Positions 45,101-56,725 are shown, counted from the stretch's first letter. The stretch: DNA of 64,000 bases from Afifella aestuarii (GCF_004023665.1 NZ_SAUF01000005.1:496001-560000), one strand, 5' to 3'. The notes: generated by a model from the letters alone, not told the origin. Numbers and translations: made by a program.

Positions 45101-46756
45101 ATGACAGAGACAATGAATCCGGGCCGGGATGCCACGCATGCGGTGTTCAATCAGACGCCGCCGCGCATCAATCTTGACCTGTTTCAAACGGACCCGCTCC
45201 TCGATCTGATGTGCGCCGGGTTCGCCGATCCGATCCGCGAGAATCTGCAGCAGAACGGCCGCTTCTGGGGGAGCGGCGAGGCCCGCGAATTCGCTCGCCT
45301 CGCCAACAGCGATCTGCCGGAATTGAAGCGTTACGATGCCTGGGGCCGGCGCATCAACGAGGTCGAATTCCATCCGGCCTATCACGCCTTGATGCGTCGC
45401 TCGGTCGCTTCGGGCCTGCATTGCTCGGTCTGGGAGCGCGGCGGCGAGGAAGAACCCGTCCGCCACCGGGCCCGTGCCGCTCGGCTCTATATGACTGCGC
45501 AGGCCGAGTGCGGGCATATTTGTCCGATGACGATGACGAATGCGTCGATCGCGAGCTTGCGCCACAGCCCGGATCTCTTGAGCGAATGGGGACCGCGGCT
45601 CCTGTCGCGTACCTACGACCGTGCCTCGCGCAATCCTGCCGAAAAGCAGGGCGTGACGATCGGCATGGGCATGACGGAAAAGCAGGGCGGCACGGATGTG
45701 CGCCAGAACCGCACCCATGCAGAGCCGACGAACCAAGGCTTCCACCGTTTGACGGGCCACAAATGGTTTATGTCGGCCCCGATGTCGGATGCCTTCCTCG
45801 TCCTAGCACAGACTGAAAACGGCTTGAGCTGCTTCCTGATGCCGCGTTTTCTGCCGGACGGAACGGCGAACGCCATCCGCTTCGAGCGCTTGAAGGACAA
45901 GCTCGGCAATCGCTCCAACGCCTCGTCGGAGGCGGAATTCGATGGCGCTCATGCCTGGATGGTGGGCGAAGAAGGCAAGGGCGTGCGAACCATCATCGAA
46001 ATGGTGACCTATACGCGCCTCGATTGCGCTGTCGCCTCGACCGGGCTCATGCGCGCCGGGCTTGCCGAAGCCGTCCACCATTGTCGCCACCGCCATGTCT
46101 TTGGTTCAGAACTTCTCGATAAGCCTCTGATGCAGAGGGTTTTGTGCGATCTGACGCTGGATCTTGCCGCGGCAGTCGCTTTGTCCTTCCGTCTTGCGGA
46201 AGCTTTCGATCTTGCCGCCGACAGGCCCGAGGAAGAAGCCTTCGCGCGGTTGATGACACCGGTCGCAAAATACTGGATCTGCAAATCGGCGCAGCCCTTC
46301 CTGGCCGAGACGATGGAGTGCCTCGGCGGCAATGGCTATGTCGAGGAAAGCATCATGCCGCGCCTGGTGCGTGAGGCGCCGGTCAATGCCATCTGGGAAG
46401 GTTCCGGCAACGTCATGGCGCTCGACGTTCTGCGCGTACTGGGCCGCGATCCTCAGATCCTGGCGATGGTTCTTGAGAACTTCCGTCAGGAACTCGGCCA
46501 CAACGGTCGCGCAGCGGTCGATGTGCTCGCGGCGGCAGCCGAGGTCGCCATGGAGGACGAAGGAAGCGCGCGTGTGCTGACCGAGCAATTGGCGCTGACG
46601 GCAGCTGCGGCCGCGCTCCGACGCGATTTCCCGCCCGTCTTCGCCGATGCCTTCATCGAGACGCGGCTCGGGCGGCCCTGGCGCTCGACCTATGGAATGT
46701 TGGACCGGCGCTTCAACATGCGGGCGCTCCTGGATTATGCGTTTCCGGAGCCTTGA
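45101..46756 (+). CDS. aidB: Acyl-CoA dehydrogenase family protein, AidB type
   Basis: 551 residues. The architecture fits AidB: an N-terminal extension starting NQTPPRINLDLFQTD, then the flavin and substrate domains (GHICPMTMTNASIAS, GVTIGMGMTEKQGGTDV, TGHKWFMSAPMSDAFL), and a C-terminal helical domain with ECLGGNGYVEESIMPRLVREAPVNAIWEGSGN. E. coli AidB is an alkylation-response flavoprotein that binds DNA. The length and the MTEKQGG motif support AidB over a metabolic dehydrogenase. ATG 45101 is used, nine bases after AGG. AT-rich sequence at 45060-45076 may be its promoter. Diverges from pyrB. Confidence 0.85.
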   Translation: MTETMNPGRDATHAVFNQTPPRINLDLFQTDPLLDLMCAGFADPIRENLQQNGRFWGSGEAREFARLANSDLPELKRYDAWGRRINEVEFHPAYHALMRRSVASGLHCSVWERGGEEEPVRHRARAARLYMTAQAECGHICPMTMTNASIASLRHSPDLLSEWGPRLLSRTYDRASRNPAEKQGVTIGMGMTEKQGGTDVRQNRTHAEPTNQGFHRLTGHKWFMSAPMSDAFLVLAQTENGLSCFLMPRFLPDGTANAIRFERLKDKLGNRSNASSEAEFDGAHAWMVGEEGKGVRTIIEMVTYTRLDCAVASTGLMRAGLAEAVHHCRHRHVFGSELLDKPLMQRVLCDLTLDLAAAVALSFRLAEAFDLAADRPEEEAFARLMTPVAKYWICKSAQPFLAETMECLGGNGYVEESIMPRLVREAPVNAIWEGSGNVMALDVLRVLGRDPQILAMVLENFRQELGHNGRAAVDVLAAAAEVAMEDEGSARVLTEQLALTAAAAALRRDFPPVFADAFIETRLGRPWRSTYGMLDRRFNMRALLDYAFPEP

Positions 46757-46759
46757 TCC

Positions 46760-47242
46760 TCAGACGCGCTGGCGCCGCAATGTCGCCAGCCGGTCGAGTG
46801 CACCTTGCAGAATATAGGCGGCCGCCGCGGCATCGACCCGCTCGGCACGTTTGCGCCGTGACAGGTCGGCCTCGATCATCGCTCTTTCGACCGCCATCGT
46901 GGACAGGCGCTCGTCCCACAAGGTCATCGGCAAGTCGGTGAGCGTCTTCAGATTGCGGACGAACGCACGCGTCGCCTGACAGCGCGGGCCCTCGCTGCCG
47001 TCCATGTTGACGGGCAGGCCGAGGACGAGACCGCCGATTCTCTCCGTCGTGCACAGTGACAGGAGGCTCGCCGCGTCCTGTCCGAACTTGACGCGACGGA
47101 TGGTCGTCACGGGGCTCGCGACGTTCTGTCCTGGATCCGAAACGGCGATCCCGATAGTCTTTGTCCCGAGGTCGAGACCCGCAAGCCGCGTTCCCATGGG
47201 GGCGGCGGTGGAAAACTCTTCGATTGTGAGGTCAGCAGCCAT
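46760..47242 (-). CDS. ruvX: RuvX/YqgF, putative Holliday-junction resolvase and pre-16S rRNA nuclease
   Basis: 160 residues. The RNase H-like fold starts [20 protein letters not shown], with the catalytic Asp in GLDLGT, then the Glu-bearing [25 protein letters not shown] and [29 protein letters not shown], ending with [14 protein letters not shown], which carries the final catalytic Asp pair. It processes the 5' end of 16S rRNA in E. coli. It is convergent with aidB (3 bp between the stops) and divergent from parC. Confidence 0.95.
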   Translation of the reverse strand: MAADLTIEEFSTAAPMGTRLAGLDLGTKTIGIAVSDPGQNVASPVTTIRRVKFGQDAASLLSLCTTERIGGLVLGLPVNMDGSEGPRCQATRAFVRNLKTLTDLPMTLWDERLSTMAVERAMIEADLSRRKRAERVDAAAAAYILQGALDRLATLRRQRV

Positions 47243-47306
47243 TCGATTCGCCTAGCACGGCCCGCGTGCATTGTCGCGGCTTCAAGAATTCGCCACATAG
47301 GGCGCC

Positions 47307-49574
47307 ATGGGCAAGGAACTGATTCCGCCTCCAGGCGGAGGCGAGGGCGACGAGAACATCGTCCCCATCAATCTGCGTGAAGCGCTTGAAGAGCGCTATC
47401 TCGCCTATGCGCTGTCGACGATCATGAATCGGGCGCTGCCGGATGTGCGCGACGGGCTGAAGCCTGTCCATCGGCGCATCCTGCATGCCATGCGTCTGAT
47501 GCGGCTTCTGCCGGGCTCGGGCTTCAAAAAGTCGGCGAAGGTCGTCGGCGAGGTGATGGGTAATTTTCACCCGCATGGCGACCAGGCGATCTACGACGCC
47601 ATGGTCCGCCTCGCGCAAAGCTTTGCGGTCCGCTATCCGCTCGTCGACGGGCAGGGCAATTTCGGCAATGTCGATGGCGATAACGCGGCCGCCATGCGCT
47701 ACACCGAAGCGCGGCTGACCGAGGTTGCGAACCTTCTGCTTGAAGGCATCGACGAGAACGCCGTCGATTTTCGCGCCACCTATGATGGCGAGGACGAGGA
47801 GCCGGTCGTCCTTCCGGGAGCGTTCCCGAACCTTCTGGCGAACGGCGCATCGGGCATCGCCGTCGGCATGGCGACGAACATTCCTCCGCACAACGCGGCC
47901 GAATTGTGCGATGCGGCTCTCCACCTCATCAAGCACCCGAATGCGAGTGCGGAGAAGCTGCTCGAATTCGTCCCGGGTCCGGATTTCCCGACCGGTGGCG
48001 TCATCGTCTCTCCCGCCTCCGATCGGCTGGAAGCCTATTCGACCGGGCGCGGCATGATGCGCGTGCGTGCGCGCTGGGAAAAAGAGGAAGGCAGCCGCGG
48101 CGCCTGGTCGGCGATCATCACTGAAATCCCCTATCAGGTGCAGAAGGGGCGGCTGATCGAGCAGATCGCGAGCCAGATCGAGGCCCGCAAATTGCCCCTC
48201 GTGGGCGATGTTCGGGACGAGAGCGCGGAGGACGTGCGCATCGTCATCGAGCCGAAGAGCCGCACGGTCGATCCTGACCTGATGATGGAATCGCTTTTCA
48301 AGCGTGCCGATCTCGAAGTGCGCTTCTCGCTCAACATGAACGTCATCTCGCAAGGCCGTGTGCCGAAGGTGATGTCCTTGCGAGATGTCTTGAACGAATG
48401 GTTGCACCACCGGCGCGACGTGCTTCTGCGCCGCACCCGCCATCGTTTGGATAAGATCGCCCACCGTCTGGAAATTCTGGGCGGCTATCTGATCGCCTAT
48501 CTCAACCTCGACGAGGTGATCCGCATCATCCGCGAAAGCGACGAGCCCAAGCCGGAGCTGATGCAGGCCTTCGATTTGACCGATGTTCAGGCGGAGGCGA
48601 TCCTCAATATGCGCCTGCGCGCTTTGAGGAAGCTCGAAGAGATCGAGATCCGCAAGGAGCACGAGGCTCTGACCGCCGAGCAGACGGATCTGACGGGCCT
48701 CCTTGAATCGGAAGAGCGTCAGTGGAAATGCGTCTCTTTCGAAATCTCTTCGGTGAAGAAGAAGTTCGGTCCGGACACCGAGATCGGTCGCCGGCGCACG
48801 ACGTTTGCCGATGCCCCGGAGATCGACGTCGAGGAGATCCAGCAGGCGATGATCGAGCGCGAGCCGATCACGGTCATCCTGTCTGAAAAGGGCTGGCTGC
48901 GCACGATGCGTGGCCATATGACCGATTTCTCGTCGCTGAGCTTCAAGGAAGGCGACCGTCTCAAGATCGCGTTCCCGGCGCACACGACCGACAAGATCTT
49001 GTTCTTTTCCACCGGCGGTAAGGCATTCACCCTCGAGGCCGCCCGGCTGCCCGGTGGCCGCGGCCAGGGAGAGCCGGTGCGGCTCATGGTGGAGATGGAC
49101 AAGGACAGCGACATCCTTGCTGCCTTCGTGCACGACCCGCAGGTAAAACGCCTCGTCGCGTCATCCGTCGGAAACGGCTTCATCATCGCCGAAACTGATA
49201 TGGTAGCAAACACTCGTAAAGGCCGGCAGATATTGAATGTATCCGGATCGGATGAGGCCCGGATTTGCGTTCCGGCCGCCGGCGATCATGTGGCCGTCAT
49301 CGGAGAAAACCGGAAGCTTCTGATTTTCCCGAGGGAGCAGCTGCCGGAAATGACACGCGGCAAGGGCGTCAGGCTGCAGCGCTACAAGGATGGCGGCATT
49401 TCGGACGTGCGCGTCTTTGAAGGCGAACAGGGACTCTCCTGGAGCGATTCTGCCGGCCGTACGCATGCGCGCTCTTATGGCGATCTGTCTGAGTGGCTCG
49501 GCGAACGCGCGCAGGCGGGACGGATGGCACCGCAGGGTTTTCCGAAGTCGAACCGCTTCAGCCCCGCTTCCTGA
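47307..49574 (+). CDS. parC: DNA topoisomerase IV subunit A
   Basis: 755 residues. It decatenates daughter chromosomes with ParE. The active-site Tyr is Y132 ([12 protein letters not shown]). The quinolone-determining region reads [13 protein letters not shown], with Gln93 and Asp97 where E. coli ParC has Ser80 and Glu84. The C-terminal beta-propeller domain follows (about 500-740), ending in SNRFSP. The short N-terminal stretch [17 protein letters not shown] is typical of the rhizobial form. ATG 47307 is 64 bp from ruvX on the opposite strand. Confidence 0.97.
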   Translation: MGKELIPPPGGGEGDENIVPINLREALEERYLAYALSTIMNRALPDVRDGLKPVHRRILHAMRLMRLLPGSGFKKSAKVVGEVMGNFHPHGDQAIYDAMVRLAQSFAVRYPLVDGQGNFGNVDGDNAAAMRYTEARLTEVANLLLEGIDENAVDFRATYDGEDEEPVVLPGAFPNLLANGASGIAVGMATNIPPHNAAELCDAALHLIKHPNASAEKLLEFVPGPDFPTGGVIVSPASDRLEAYSTGRGMMRVRARWEKEEGSRGAWSAIITEIPYQVQKGRLIEQIASQIEARKLPLVGDVRDESAEDVRIVIEPKSRTVDPDLMMESLFKRADLEVRFSLNMNVISQGRVPKVMSLRDVLNEWLHHRRDVLLRRTRHRLDKIAHRLEILGGYLIAYLNLDEVIRIIRESDEPKPELMQAFDLTDVQAEAILNMRLRALRKLEEIEIRKEHEALTAEQTDLTGLLESEERQWKCVSFEISSVKKKFGPDTEIGRRRTTFADAPEIDVEEIQQAMIEREPITVILSEKGWLRTMRGHMTDFSSLSFKEGDRLKIAFPAHTTDKILFFSTGGKAFTLEAARLPGGRGQGEPVRLMVEMDKDSDILAAFVHDPQVKRLVASSVGNGFIIAETDMVANTRKGRQILNVSGSDEARICVPAAGDHVAVIGENRKLLIFPREQLPEMTRGKGVRLQRYKDGGISDVRVFEGEQGLSWSDSAGRTHARSYGDLSEWLGERAQAGRMAPQGFPKSNRFSPAS

Positions 49575-49580
49575 GGGTGC

Positions 49581-50537
49581 TCAGTCGACAAGTTTGAGGT
49601 CGGCGATCACCGGGTAATGGTCGGAGCCGAGATAGGGGCCCCGTCTCACATCGGTTTTGCGGATGGCTTTTCCGATGAAGATATGGTCGAGCGGCATGAA
49701 GGGGCCGAAGGCGCGAACCGAGTGACGGCCGCGAAAGACGGCCTTTTCGCTCGGCCAGGTCGGCATGGCGCGCGTGATACGGTGCAACGGGATCGCCGCG
49801 CCGAATCTCTGCAAGGCAAAGGACCACGGCGTTGAATTGAAGTCGCCTGCGAGGATCGTGTTGGGTCCGGCATCCTGAAGATCCTTCCTCATGGCCTCAA
49901 ACTGCATCGTCTGGCCGCGCGCCGGTACCGGCCAGTCGAGATGCGTGCCCCAGACGGTGACGGGAATGCCGTCCTTCTCAAACGTGACGCTCATGAGTGA
50001 GACGTTGTTTTCCCGAGGCTCTCCGGCGGGAGGATCCCACACATAGGTCTTGGTGAACGGATGGCGGGTCAGGATCGCGACGTCGCAGAAATGCGCTGAG
50101 AAGCAATCGAGCCGATAGGGTAGAAAAGGCTTCAGCGCCGCCAAAACATGCGCCGTATTGGGCCAGGCCTCGATCAAGACGAGGACGTCCGGGCGCTCCC
50201 GCTCGACCATCCGGGCGAGGCCCGCAGCGTCGACGCGTTTGTCGAGCATGTTGAAACTGATCACTTTCAGAGGAACGCCAGCGGTCTCGGCTGCGATGCT
50301 TCCGAAATGCGCTTCGGGCAAGATCTCCGCGATCAGGAACCAGCCTTGGGCGAGCGCGAGGAAGACGCCGAGTGCGAAGGCCAGCCTCAAGCGGGCAAAG
50401 AGGGCGAGTGCCGCGACAAGCGCGAACCCAGCAAACAGAAAGGGCCGGAAGTGATTGATGCTGTCGAGAGACGGCCACCAATAGCCGCCAAAGCTGATCA
50501 GGCTCGCCAGCATCACACCGACGAGCCCCACCCACAC
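49581..50537 (-). CDS. Endonuclease/exonuclease/phosphatase-fold membrane protein
   Basis: About 318 residues. Three or more transmembrane helices (near GLVGVMLASLISFGGYWW, FLFAGFALVAALALFARL and LAFALGVFLALAQGW) precede an EEP domain with ISFNMLD, ILAGDFNSTPWS and LGSDHYPVIADL, the DNase I-like catalytic elements. Resembles the YafD group. The start is uncertain: a TTG at 50552 and GTG at 50537 both overlap or abut the bpt stop, and ATG 50513 is inside; GTG 50537 is kept. It follows bpt in the same direction, convergent with parC. Confidence 0.8.
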   Translation of the reverse strand: MWVGLVGVMLASLISFGGYWWPSLDSINHFRPFLFAGFALVAALALFARLRLAFALGVFLALAQGWFLIAEILPEAHFGSIAAETAGVPLKVISFNMLDKRVDAAGLARMVERERPDVLVLIEAWPNTAHVLAALKPFLPYRLDCFSAHFCDVAILTRHPFTKTYVWDPPAGEPRENNVSLMSVTFEKDGIPVTVWGTHLDWPVPARGQTMQFEAMRKDLQDAGPNTILAGDFNSTPWSFALQRFGAAIPLHRITRAMPTWPSEKAVFRGRHSVRAFGPFMPLDHIFIGKAIRKTDVRRGPYLGSDHYPVIADLKLVD

Positions 50538-50545
50538 GAGAAATC

Positions 50546-51292
50546 TCAGCAAAAGCGTTCCCAGCCTCGCATGGTCAGCCGTTCCTGCGGTCGGAAACGC
50601 GATTTGTACGCCATCTTTCGGGAACCCTCGACCCAATAGCCGAGATAGACATAGGGCTTTCCGAGCCGCTTGGCGCGCTCGATGTGATCGAGGATGATGA
50701 AGGTGCCGAGGGAGCGGTCTTTCGCCTCCGGGTCGAAGAACGAATAGACCATCGAGAGCCCGTCGGCGAGCACGTCGGTCAGAGCGCAGGCGATGAGTTC
50801 GCCGTCGCCTCGCCGTCCGGTGGCGCTGTCGGCGGTGCGCCGCCGGTATTCGACGAGCTTCGTCTCGACATGGCTGTCTTCGACCATGAGTGAATAATCG
50901 AGAACCGTCATCTGCAGCATGCCGCCACCGGAATGGCGCTCTTCGAGATATCGGTAGAAGAGAGAATACTGATCGGTGGTTGCGATGTTGTCGCGCCAGT
51001 CGGAGACGAGATCGCGATTGCGCTGCGTGATTCGACGCATCGAGCGCGTCGGAGAAAAAAGGTCGGCACAGACCCGAACCGACACGCAGGCCGCGCAACG
51101 GTCACAGGCCGGTCGATAGGCGATCGTCTGGCTGCGCCGGAAGCCGCCCTGGCTCAAAATGTCGTTCAAAGGCGCCGAATGCGGTCCCGCGAGTTGGGTG
51201 AAGACTTTGCGTTCCTGCCGACCGGGAAGATAGGGGCAGGGGCCGGGGGCAGTGAGATAGAATTGCTGAGCTTCTGCAATCGGCCGCGTCAT
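50546..51292 (-). CDS. bpt: Aspartate/glutamate leucyltransferase (Bpt)
   Basis: 248 residues. It transfers leucine from charged tRNA to proteins starting with Asp or Glu, creating a ClpS-recognised N-degron. The N-terminal Cys motif [16 protein letters not shown], the second Cys cluster [12 protein letters not shown], and ATE_C features [19 protein letters not shown] and [27 protein letters not shown] are conserved. ATG 51292 has GAGG seven bases upstream; upstream in-frame codons are not conserved. It makes functional sense with clpS and clpA at 21149-23931. Confidence 0.93.
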   Translation of the reverse strand: MTRPIAEAQQFYLTAPGPCPYLPGRQERKVFTQLAGPHSAPLNDILSQGGFRRSQTIAYRPACDRCAACVSVRVCADLFSPTRSMRRITQRNRDLVSDWRDNIATTDQYSLFYRYLEERHSGGGMLQMTVLDYSLMVEDSHVETKLVEYRRRTADSATGRRGDGELIACALTDVLADGLSMVYSFFDPEAKDRSLGTFIILDHIERAKRLGKPYVYLGYWVEGSRKMAYKSRFRPQERLTMRGWERFC

Positions 51293-51303
51293 ATGAACCT
51301 CAC

Positions 51304-53106
51304 TCAGATGCCATAATACCACGGCGCGAACAGTGAAAACACAAGCCATGAAATGATGGTGAGCGGTCCGCCCGCCAAGAGAAAATCGACGAAACGATAG
51401 TTTCCCGGGCCCATGACGAGGAGATTCGTCTGGTAACCGATCGGTGTCGCAAACGAGGCGTTGGCGGCGAAGATCACGGCCATGACGAAGGGCAGGGCCG
51501 GAGCCCCGATGGCCGCGGCCGCTGAGACCGCGATCGGGGTAAAAAGCACGGCTGTCGCATTATTCGACAAGACGTTGGTGAGGATCGCGATCAACGCGAA
51601 GAGCGCCGAGAGCAGGAGACGCGGGCCTCCATGTTCCGTTATCGCGACGAGGTGCTCCGCCAGGAATTGTGCGCCGCCTGTTCGCTCCAGCGCGGTCGCG
51701 AGGGCGATCGAGGCGCCAATCAACATGAAAATGCGGCTGTCGAAGGCCCGCCGCGCTTGGCGAATGTTGAGGCAGCCGAAGACGAGCATCAGGAGGGCCG
51801 CACCAAGCGCTGCAATCGCGATGGGGACGAGCCCGGTCGCCGCGAGGACGATCAGCCCTGTGAAGATGAGGATTGAGCGAAGTGTATCCCTCCGCGCCGG
51901 CAGCGGCGCGAACGATTTTTCGAGCAGAAGCAGATCACGGCTGCCGCGCAGCCGATCGAAGGCGGCGTCCGTACCGGAAAGAAGCAGCACGTCGCCTTCT
52001 TCCAGCCGCACGTCGGAGAACGCCTGGCGGGACATGCGGCCGCGCCGCTCGACGGCGACGACACTGATGCCGCTCGTCTGCTCGATACCCGTCTCGGCCG
52101 GCGAGCGACCGATGATGCGGCCGCCGGGCGCTACGATTGCTTCGCCGACGGAATGTGTGCCGCCACCGGCGGTCTCGGTGCTGCGTTCGCCGCGCGCCGG
52201 CTTGATGATGCCGTGACGGGCGAGATCCTCGCGGATGCCGCTGAAAACCGCGAGATCGCCCGGCTGCAGCTCGATATCTTCAAAGGGAGGCAGATGGATG
52301 GTGCCGCCGCGCCGCACCAGCCGGACGGTGATGTCGCGAAGTCCCGGGAACAGGCCGGCAACCGAGCGCATGCCGACGAGCGGATGCCCCTCCGGCAGAA
52401 CGATTTCTGTGATGAACTGCTTGCCGCTCGCGAACTTGACCGCTTCCTGGGGGCGTTTCCCGAAGAAGCGGGGAATGACGAACAGGATGTAGGGGACCGC
52501 GATCGCAGCGATCGCAAGTCCGGGGGCCGTAAGATCGAAGAGCCTGAGACTGATGCCAGCTTCGTGATGCGCCACCTGCGCGACCAGAAGATTGGTCGAC
52601 GAGCCGATCAATGTCGTCGAGCCGCCGATGATGGTCGCAAAATTCATTGCCATGAGAAGCTTCGCCGGTGAGATCCGCTGCTCACGGGCGAGTGACATCA
52701 GCACCGGGATCATCATCACCACGACGGGCGTGTTGTTGAGGAAGGCCGAAAGTGCGCCCGCAAAGACGATGAGGAGTATGAAGACCGCAGATGGCGGCAG
52801 GCGGGTGTTGCGTGCAAGATGCCGGCTCGGACCATCGAGAGCGCCGGTCTGAAACAGCCCCTGTCCAACGACAATCAAACTGAGCACGGCCACGAGTGCG
52901 GGGTTGGCGAAGCCCTGCAGCAGATCTTCAAACGATAACGGGGAGGACAGGCCGAAAGCCCCAGGCGCAACGACGAAGATGAGCGTCAGCAGAACCAGCG
53001 AGGCGAGCGCAGTCGTCTCGACCGCCACGCGCTCAAGCGAAAAGCCAACGATGGTCAGTGCGATCACCCCGAAGGTGAGCCACATCTGCAAATCGGAAAA
53101 AGTCAT
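51304..53106 (-). CDS. SLC13-family permease with TrkA-C (RCK_C) domains
   Basis: 600 residues. Predicted anion or dicarboxylate transporter of the SLC13/CitT group with 10-12 transmembrane helices. A motif [17 protein letters not shown] with [15 protein letters not shown] in the first half and [16 protein letters not shown] in the second are the paired substrate-site hairpins. A long cytoplasmic insert (about 210-390) holds two RCK_C domains ([20 protein letters not shown] and [20 protein letters not shown]). ATG 53106 is used. It lies 11 bp before bpt and is probably co-transcribed with it; substrate unknown. Confidence 0.9.
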   Translation of the reverse strand: MTFSDLQMWLTFGVIALTIVGFSLERVAVETTALASLVLLTLIFVVAPGAFGLSSPLSFEDLLQGFANPALVAVLSLIVVGQGLFQTGALDGPSRHLARNTRLPPSAVFILLIVFAGALSAFLNNTPVVVMMIPVLMSLAREQRISPAKLLMAMNFATIIGGSTTLIGSSTNLLVAQVAHHEAGISLRLFDLTAPGLAIAAIAVPYILFVIPRFFGKRPQEAVKFASGKQFITEIVLPEGHPLVGMRSVAGLFPGLRDITVRLVRRGGTIHLPPFEDIELQPGDLAVFSGIREDLARHGIIKPARGERSTETAGGGTHSVGEAIVAPGGRIIGRSPAETGIEQTSGISVVAVERRGRMSRQAFSDVRLEEGDVLLLSGTDAAFDRLRGSRDLLLLEKSFAPLPARRDTLRSILIFTGLIVLAATGLVPIAIAALGAALLMLVFGCLNIRQARRAFDSRIFMLIGASIALATALERTGGAQFLAEHLVAITEHGGPRLLLSALFALIAILTNVLSNNATAVLFTPIAVSAAAAIGAPALPFVMAVIFAANASFATPIGYQTNLLVMGPGNYRFVDFLLAGGPLTIISWLVFSLFAPWYYGI

Positions 53107-53198
53107 GCCCGGCTCCGTCGGCAAAGTACCGGCGGAGTCAAGGCCCTACAATCCCAGATTGTTGCGACGATCGGCGAGGGAGGGACGCTTGGCGCGCC

Positions 53199-53690
53199 TC
53201 AAAGCCGGCCGTCATCCCTGCGGATGACCGTCGTTCCAAGAACGATGTCGTGGAGAAGCCTTTTGCGCGGAGAGAAAAGGGAAACAAGCAGAACAAAGGG
53301 CGTGAGCACCGTCACCGAGAACCAGAAGAGGACAGCATGAACGAAGGCGAGGAGGCTGTACATGCGCCCGCCGTCGAAGGTGCGCATCTCGATCCCCATG
53401 GCGCGCATCCCGGGTGTGGCCGATTCGGAGCTGCCGAGGGTGAACATCGTGTAGAGGATCGGGACGACGGGCCAGATCAGCCCGAAGAGAAGCCAGCCGA
53501 GGCCGAGTGTGAAAAGGCCAAGGAAGGTGATGGCAACGAACGATACGGTCATCAGCACGACCATGATGACGGCATCGACCAGAAAGGCCGAAATACGGCG
53601 CGTTCTGACGTTGTCGTAGAGCTCGGGATGCTGTGTCGGATCAAGCATCCGCGTCTCGTCCAGGTCGATCGCGTCGTGGATTGCAGTCAT
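53199..53690 (-). CDS. RDD family membrane protein
   Basis: 163 residues. The RDD domain has three or four transmembrane helices (near FLVDAVIMVVLMTVSFVAI, FLGLFTLGLGWLLFGLIWP and AFVHAVLFWFSVTVLTPFVL). It bears the diagnostic Arg in TRRISAFLVDAV and the Asp pair of the LHDIVLGT motif near the C-terminus. Often a membrane transport or regulatory partner, function unknown. ATG 53690 has GGAGAGG upstream. The adjacency to hemB is conserved in rhizobia. Confidence 0.92.
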   Translation of the reverse strand: MTAIHDAIDLDETRMLDPTQHPELYDNVRTRRISAFLVDAVIMVVLMTVSFVAITFLGLFTLGLGWLLFGLIWPVVPILYTMFTLGSSESATPGMRAMGIEMRTFDGGRMYSLLAFVHAVLFWFSVTVLTPFVLLVSLFSPRKRLLHDIVLGTTVIRRDDGRL

Positions 53691-53760
53691 GGGCCTCTCC
53701 TTCGATCCTGAGGAAGTGGGGAGGCCCATGCTCGGCTTCAAGCTCTGCCAGACGCAGCTT

Positions 53761-54876
<1,116 letters not shown>

Positions 54877-55048
54877 TCATTGACGCTCGATCAGGTGCTG
54901 CATAAAGCTCCGGCATGGAATTTGACCTTTGCGGCGATCAGCTCCCGCTCATGGCGGGAATGCAGAGCATCGAGCGCGACAAAATAGCGCTGCCTGCGGA
55001 ACAGCTCACCGAAGCGTCTCCGTCGCTTTCGCCCACGATGAAGAACGG

Positions 55049-56149
55049 ATGCCAGACGAAATGGCCGCTGAGATGCTGAAAGCCGACGACGACATCCGTA
55101 TCGAGAAACGTGGCCGGCTGGGTCTCATCAGCCTCAACCGCGGCCGCGCCTTGAATGCGCTTAACCTTGATATGGTCCAGGCCCTGCTGCGGGCGCTGAA
55201 CGCATGGCGTGACGACGACGAGGTCGCGCATGTGGCGATCCGCTCGCTCGATGAGAAAGCCTTTTCAGCGGGCGGCGATTTGCACCGCCTTTGGGAGGCT
55301 GGATTCTGGGCGAAGTCGGAAGGTGGACCGCTCCCCCTGACGTTCTTTCAAGAGGAATACCGCCTCAACCACCTCATCAAGACCTATCCGAAACCCTACA
55401 TCGCCTTGCTCGACGGGATCGTCATGGGCGGAGGTTTTGGCATTTCGGTTCATGGAAGCGTGCGTCTTGCCGGCGAACGTATCAGCTTCGCCATGCCTGA
55501 GGTCGGCATCGGTTTCTTCCCCGATGTCGGCGCGACGCATTTTCTTCCCCGGCTGCCATGTTCCACCGGGACCTTTCTCGCTTTGACCGGAAGCCGCATT
55601 GGTCGAGATGACTGCCTCTGGAGCGGTGTCGCCACGCATGCCGTGCCAGGGCGAAGTTTCGACGCCCTGATCGACGAGCTCGCACGCGAGGACGATCATC
55701 GGCAGATCATCGAGAGATATGCGCAGGCCAAAGGGGAGGTCCGATCTGGCCTGGCAGACGATGCCGAGCAGATCGACAGCGTCTTTTCAGCAACTTCGAT
55801 TGCGGAGATTCGGAGCCGTCTTGCCGACCGGCCGGAATGGGAACGTGGCCAGAAGGCATTGCAGGCGATCGCCCGGATGTCGCCGACAAGCCTGGCGATC
55901 GCGCTGTGTCAGATGCGGCTCGGTCTTCCAATGGATTTTGCCGAGGCGGTGCGTTTGGAATACCGCATCGTCAATCGCATCCTTGCCGGAGAGGATTTTT
56001 ACGAAGGGGTGAGGGCGCAGCTGATCGACAAAGACCATGCTCCGCGCTGGCATCCTGCCGATCTTGCCGATGTGCAAGAGACCGAGATCAACGCCTATTT
56101 CGCGCCGCTCGAAGAAGAGCTCGCTTTATCGGGAGATCGGGATGAGTGA
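55049..56149 (+). CDS. Enoyl-CoA hydratase/isomerase family, 3-hydroxyisobutyryl-CoA-hydrolase-like
   Basis: 366 residues. A crotonase-fold domain (RLGLISLNRGRALNALNLDM, DEKAFSAGGDLHRLWEA, LLDGIVMGGGFGISVHGSVRLA, FAMPEVGIGFFPDVGATHFLPRL) with the C-terminal extension of 3-hydroxyisobutyryl-CoA hydrolases in valine breakdown (MSPTSLAIALCQMRLG, VRAQLIDKDHAPRWHP). The Glu in MPEVGIGFFPD fits catalysis. ATG 55049 is used; starts at 55061 or 55070 are also possible. Its stop overlaps the start of DUF6163 (56142). Confidence 0.9.
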   Translation: MPDEMAAEMLKADDDIRIEKRGRLGLISLNRGRALNALNLDMVQALLRALNAWRDDDEVAHVAIRSLDEKAFSAGGDLHRLWEAGFWAKSEGGPLPLTFFQEEYRLNHLIKTYPKPYIALLDGIVMGGGFGISVHGSVRLAGERISFAMPEVGIGFFPDVGATHFLPRLPCSTGTFLALTGSRIGRDDCLWSGVATHAVPGRSFDALIDELAREDDHRQIIERYAQAKGEVRSGLADDAEQIDSVFSATSIAEIRSRLADRPEWERGQKALQAIARMSPTSLAIALCQMRLGLPMDFAEAVRLEYRIVNRILAGEDFYEGVRAQLIDKDHAPRWHPADLADVQETEINAYFAPLEEELALSGDRDE

Positions 56150-56549
56150 CGCTGTCGATCTCCTTGACTACGACCCCAATCGCGGCCGCCTGACACGCTA
56201 TTATCTGCGGGTCGTTGCGTTCTTGCTGCTTTCTGCGGGACTCGTGAGGGCGGCGCAGATCATGGGTGTCGGCGTTGATGCCGGTCACTTCCTGACCTTC
56301 GAGCGACCCTGGCAGGCCGCCATGATCGTCCTTTGCATTCTCGACCTCCTCGCGGCCGTTGGCCTGTGGATTAGCGCCGTATGGGGGCCGGTGATCTGGG
56401 CCGTGGCCGCGATTACCGAGATCGCGATGTACACGCTGTTCCGGGATATCTACGGACACCACCAGGAGAGAATTCTCGCACACGCGGCCTTGATGGGCCT
56501 CTATATCGCGGTTCTCCTGGGCGACCGCCGCCGCCGTCGGGACGAGTAG
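56142..56549 (+). CDS. DUF6163-like small membrane protein
   Basis: 135 residues with four predicted transmembrane helices (about 24-42, 60-80, 84-100 and 108-125); the N-terminus is MSDAVDLLDYDPNRGRLTRYYL, then FLLLSAGLVRAAQIMGVG and WGPVIWAVAAITEIAMYTLFRD. I take it for the uncharacterised rhizobial DUF6163 family, which usually lies beside ldtR. A GGGAGATCGGG site precedes ATG 56142, and it overlaps the previous gene by 8 bp. It could be a membrane partner of LdtR/LdtP function, which is inference from position. Confidence 0.75.
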   Translation: MSDAVDLLDYDPNRGRLTRYYLRVVAFLLLSAGLVRAAQIMGVGVDAGHFLTFERPWQAAMIVLCILDLLAAVGLWISAVWGPVIWAVAAITEIAMYTLFRDIYGHHQERILAHAALMGLYIAVLLGDRRRRRDE

Positions 56550-56583
56550 CAAGGCTGTGACGCCTGCTCGTGGAGGTTGACGA

Positions 56584-56616
56584 GACACGAAAGATGACGG
56601 CGTTTTGTTTCGTGTC
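56584..56616. promoter_or_regulatory. 9-bp inverted repeat between DUF6163 and ldtR
   Basis: GACACGAAA (56584-56592) / TTTCGTGTC (56608-56616), perfect, 15-nt spacer, no T-run after it. Position (35 bp after the DUF6163 stop, about 190 bp before ldtR) fits an operator or an RNA stem protecting the upstream message. Confidence 0.4.
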
Positions 56617-56725
56617 GACGGACGAAGGGGCCCAAAAAGGTGCCGGATGTCGGCGTTCAGAGCCTGTTCCCGTGCGGCACAGAAAATTTACCCTTTTTCG
56701 AGCAAGATTTCATTCATGCTGACGC

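Noticed and set aside
47232-49133. 633-codon minus-strand frame over parC
   Set aside because: Shadow of ParC codons on the other strand; it also runs through the ruvX-parC promoter region.
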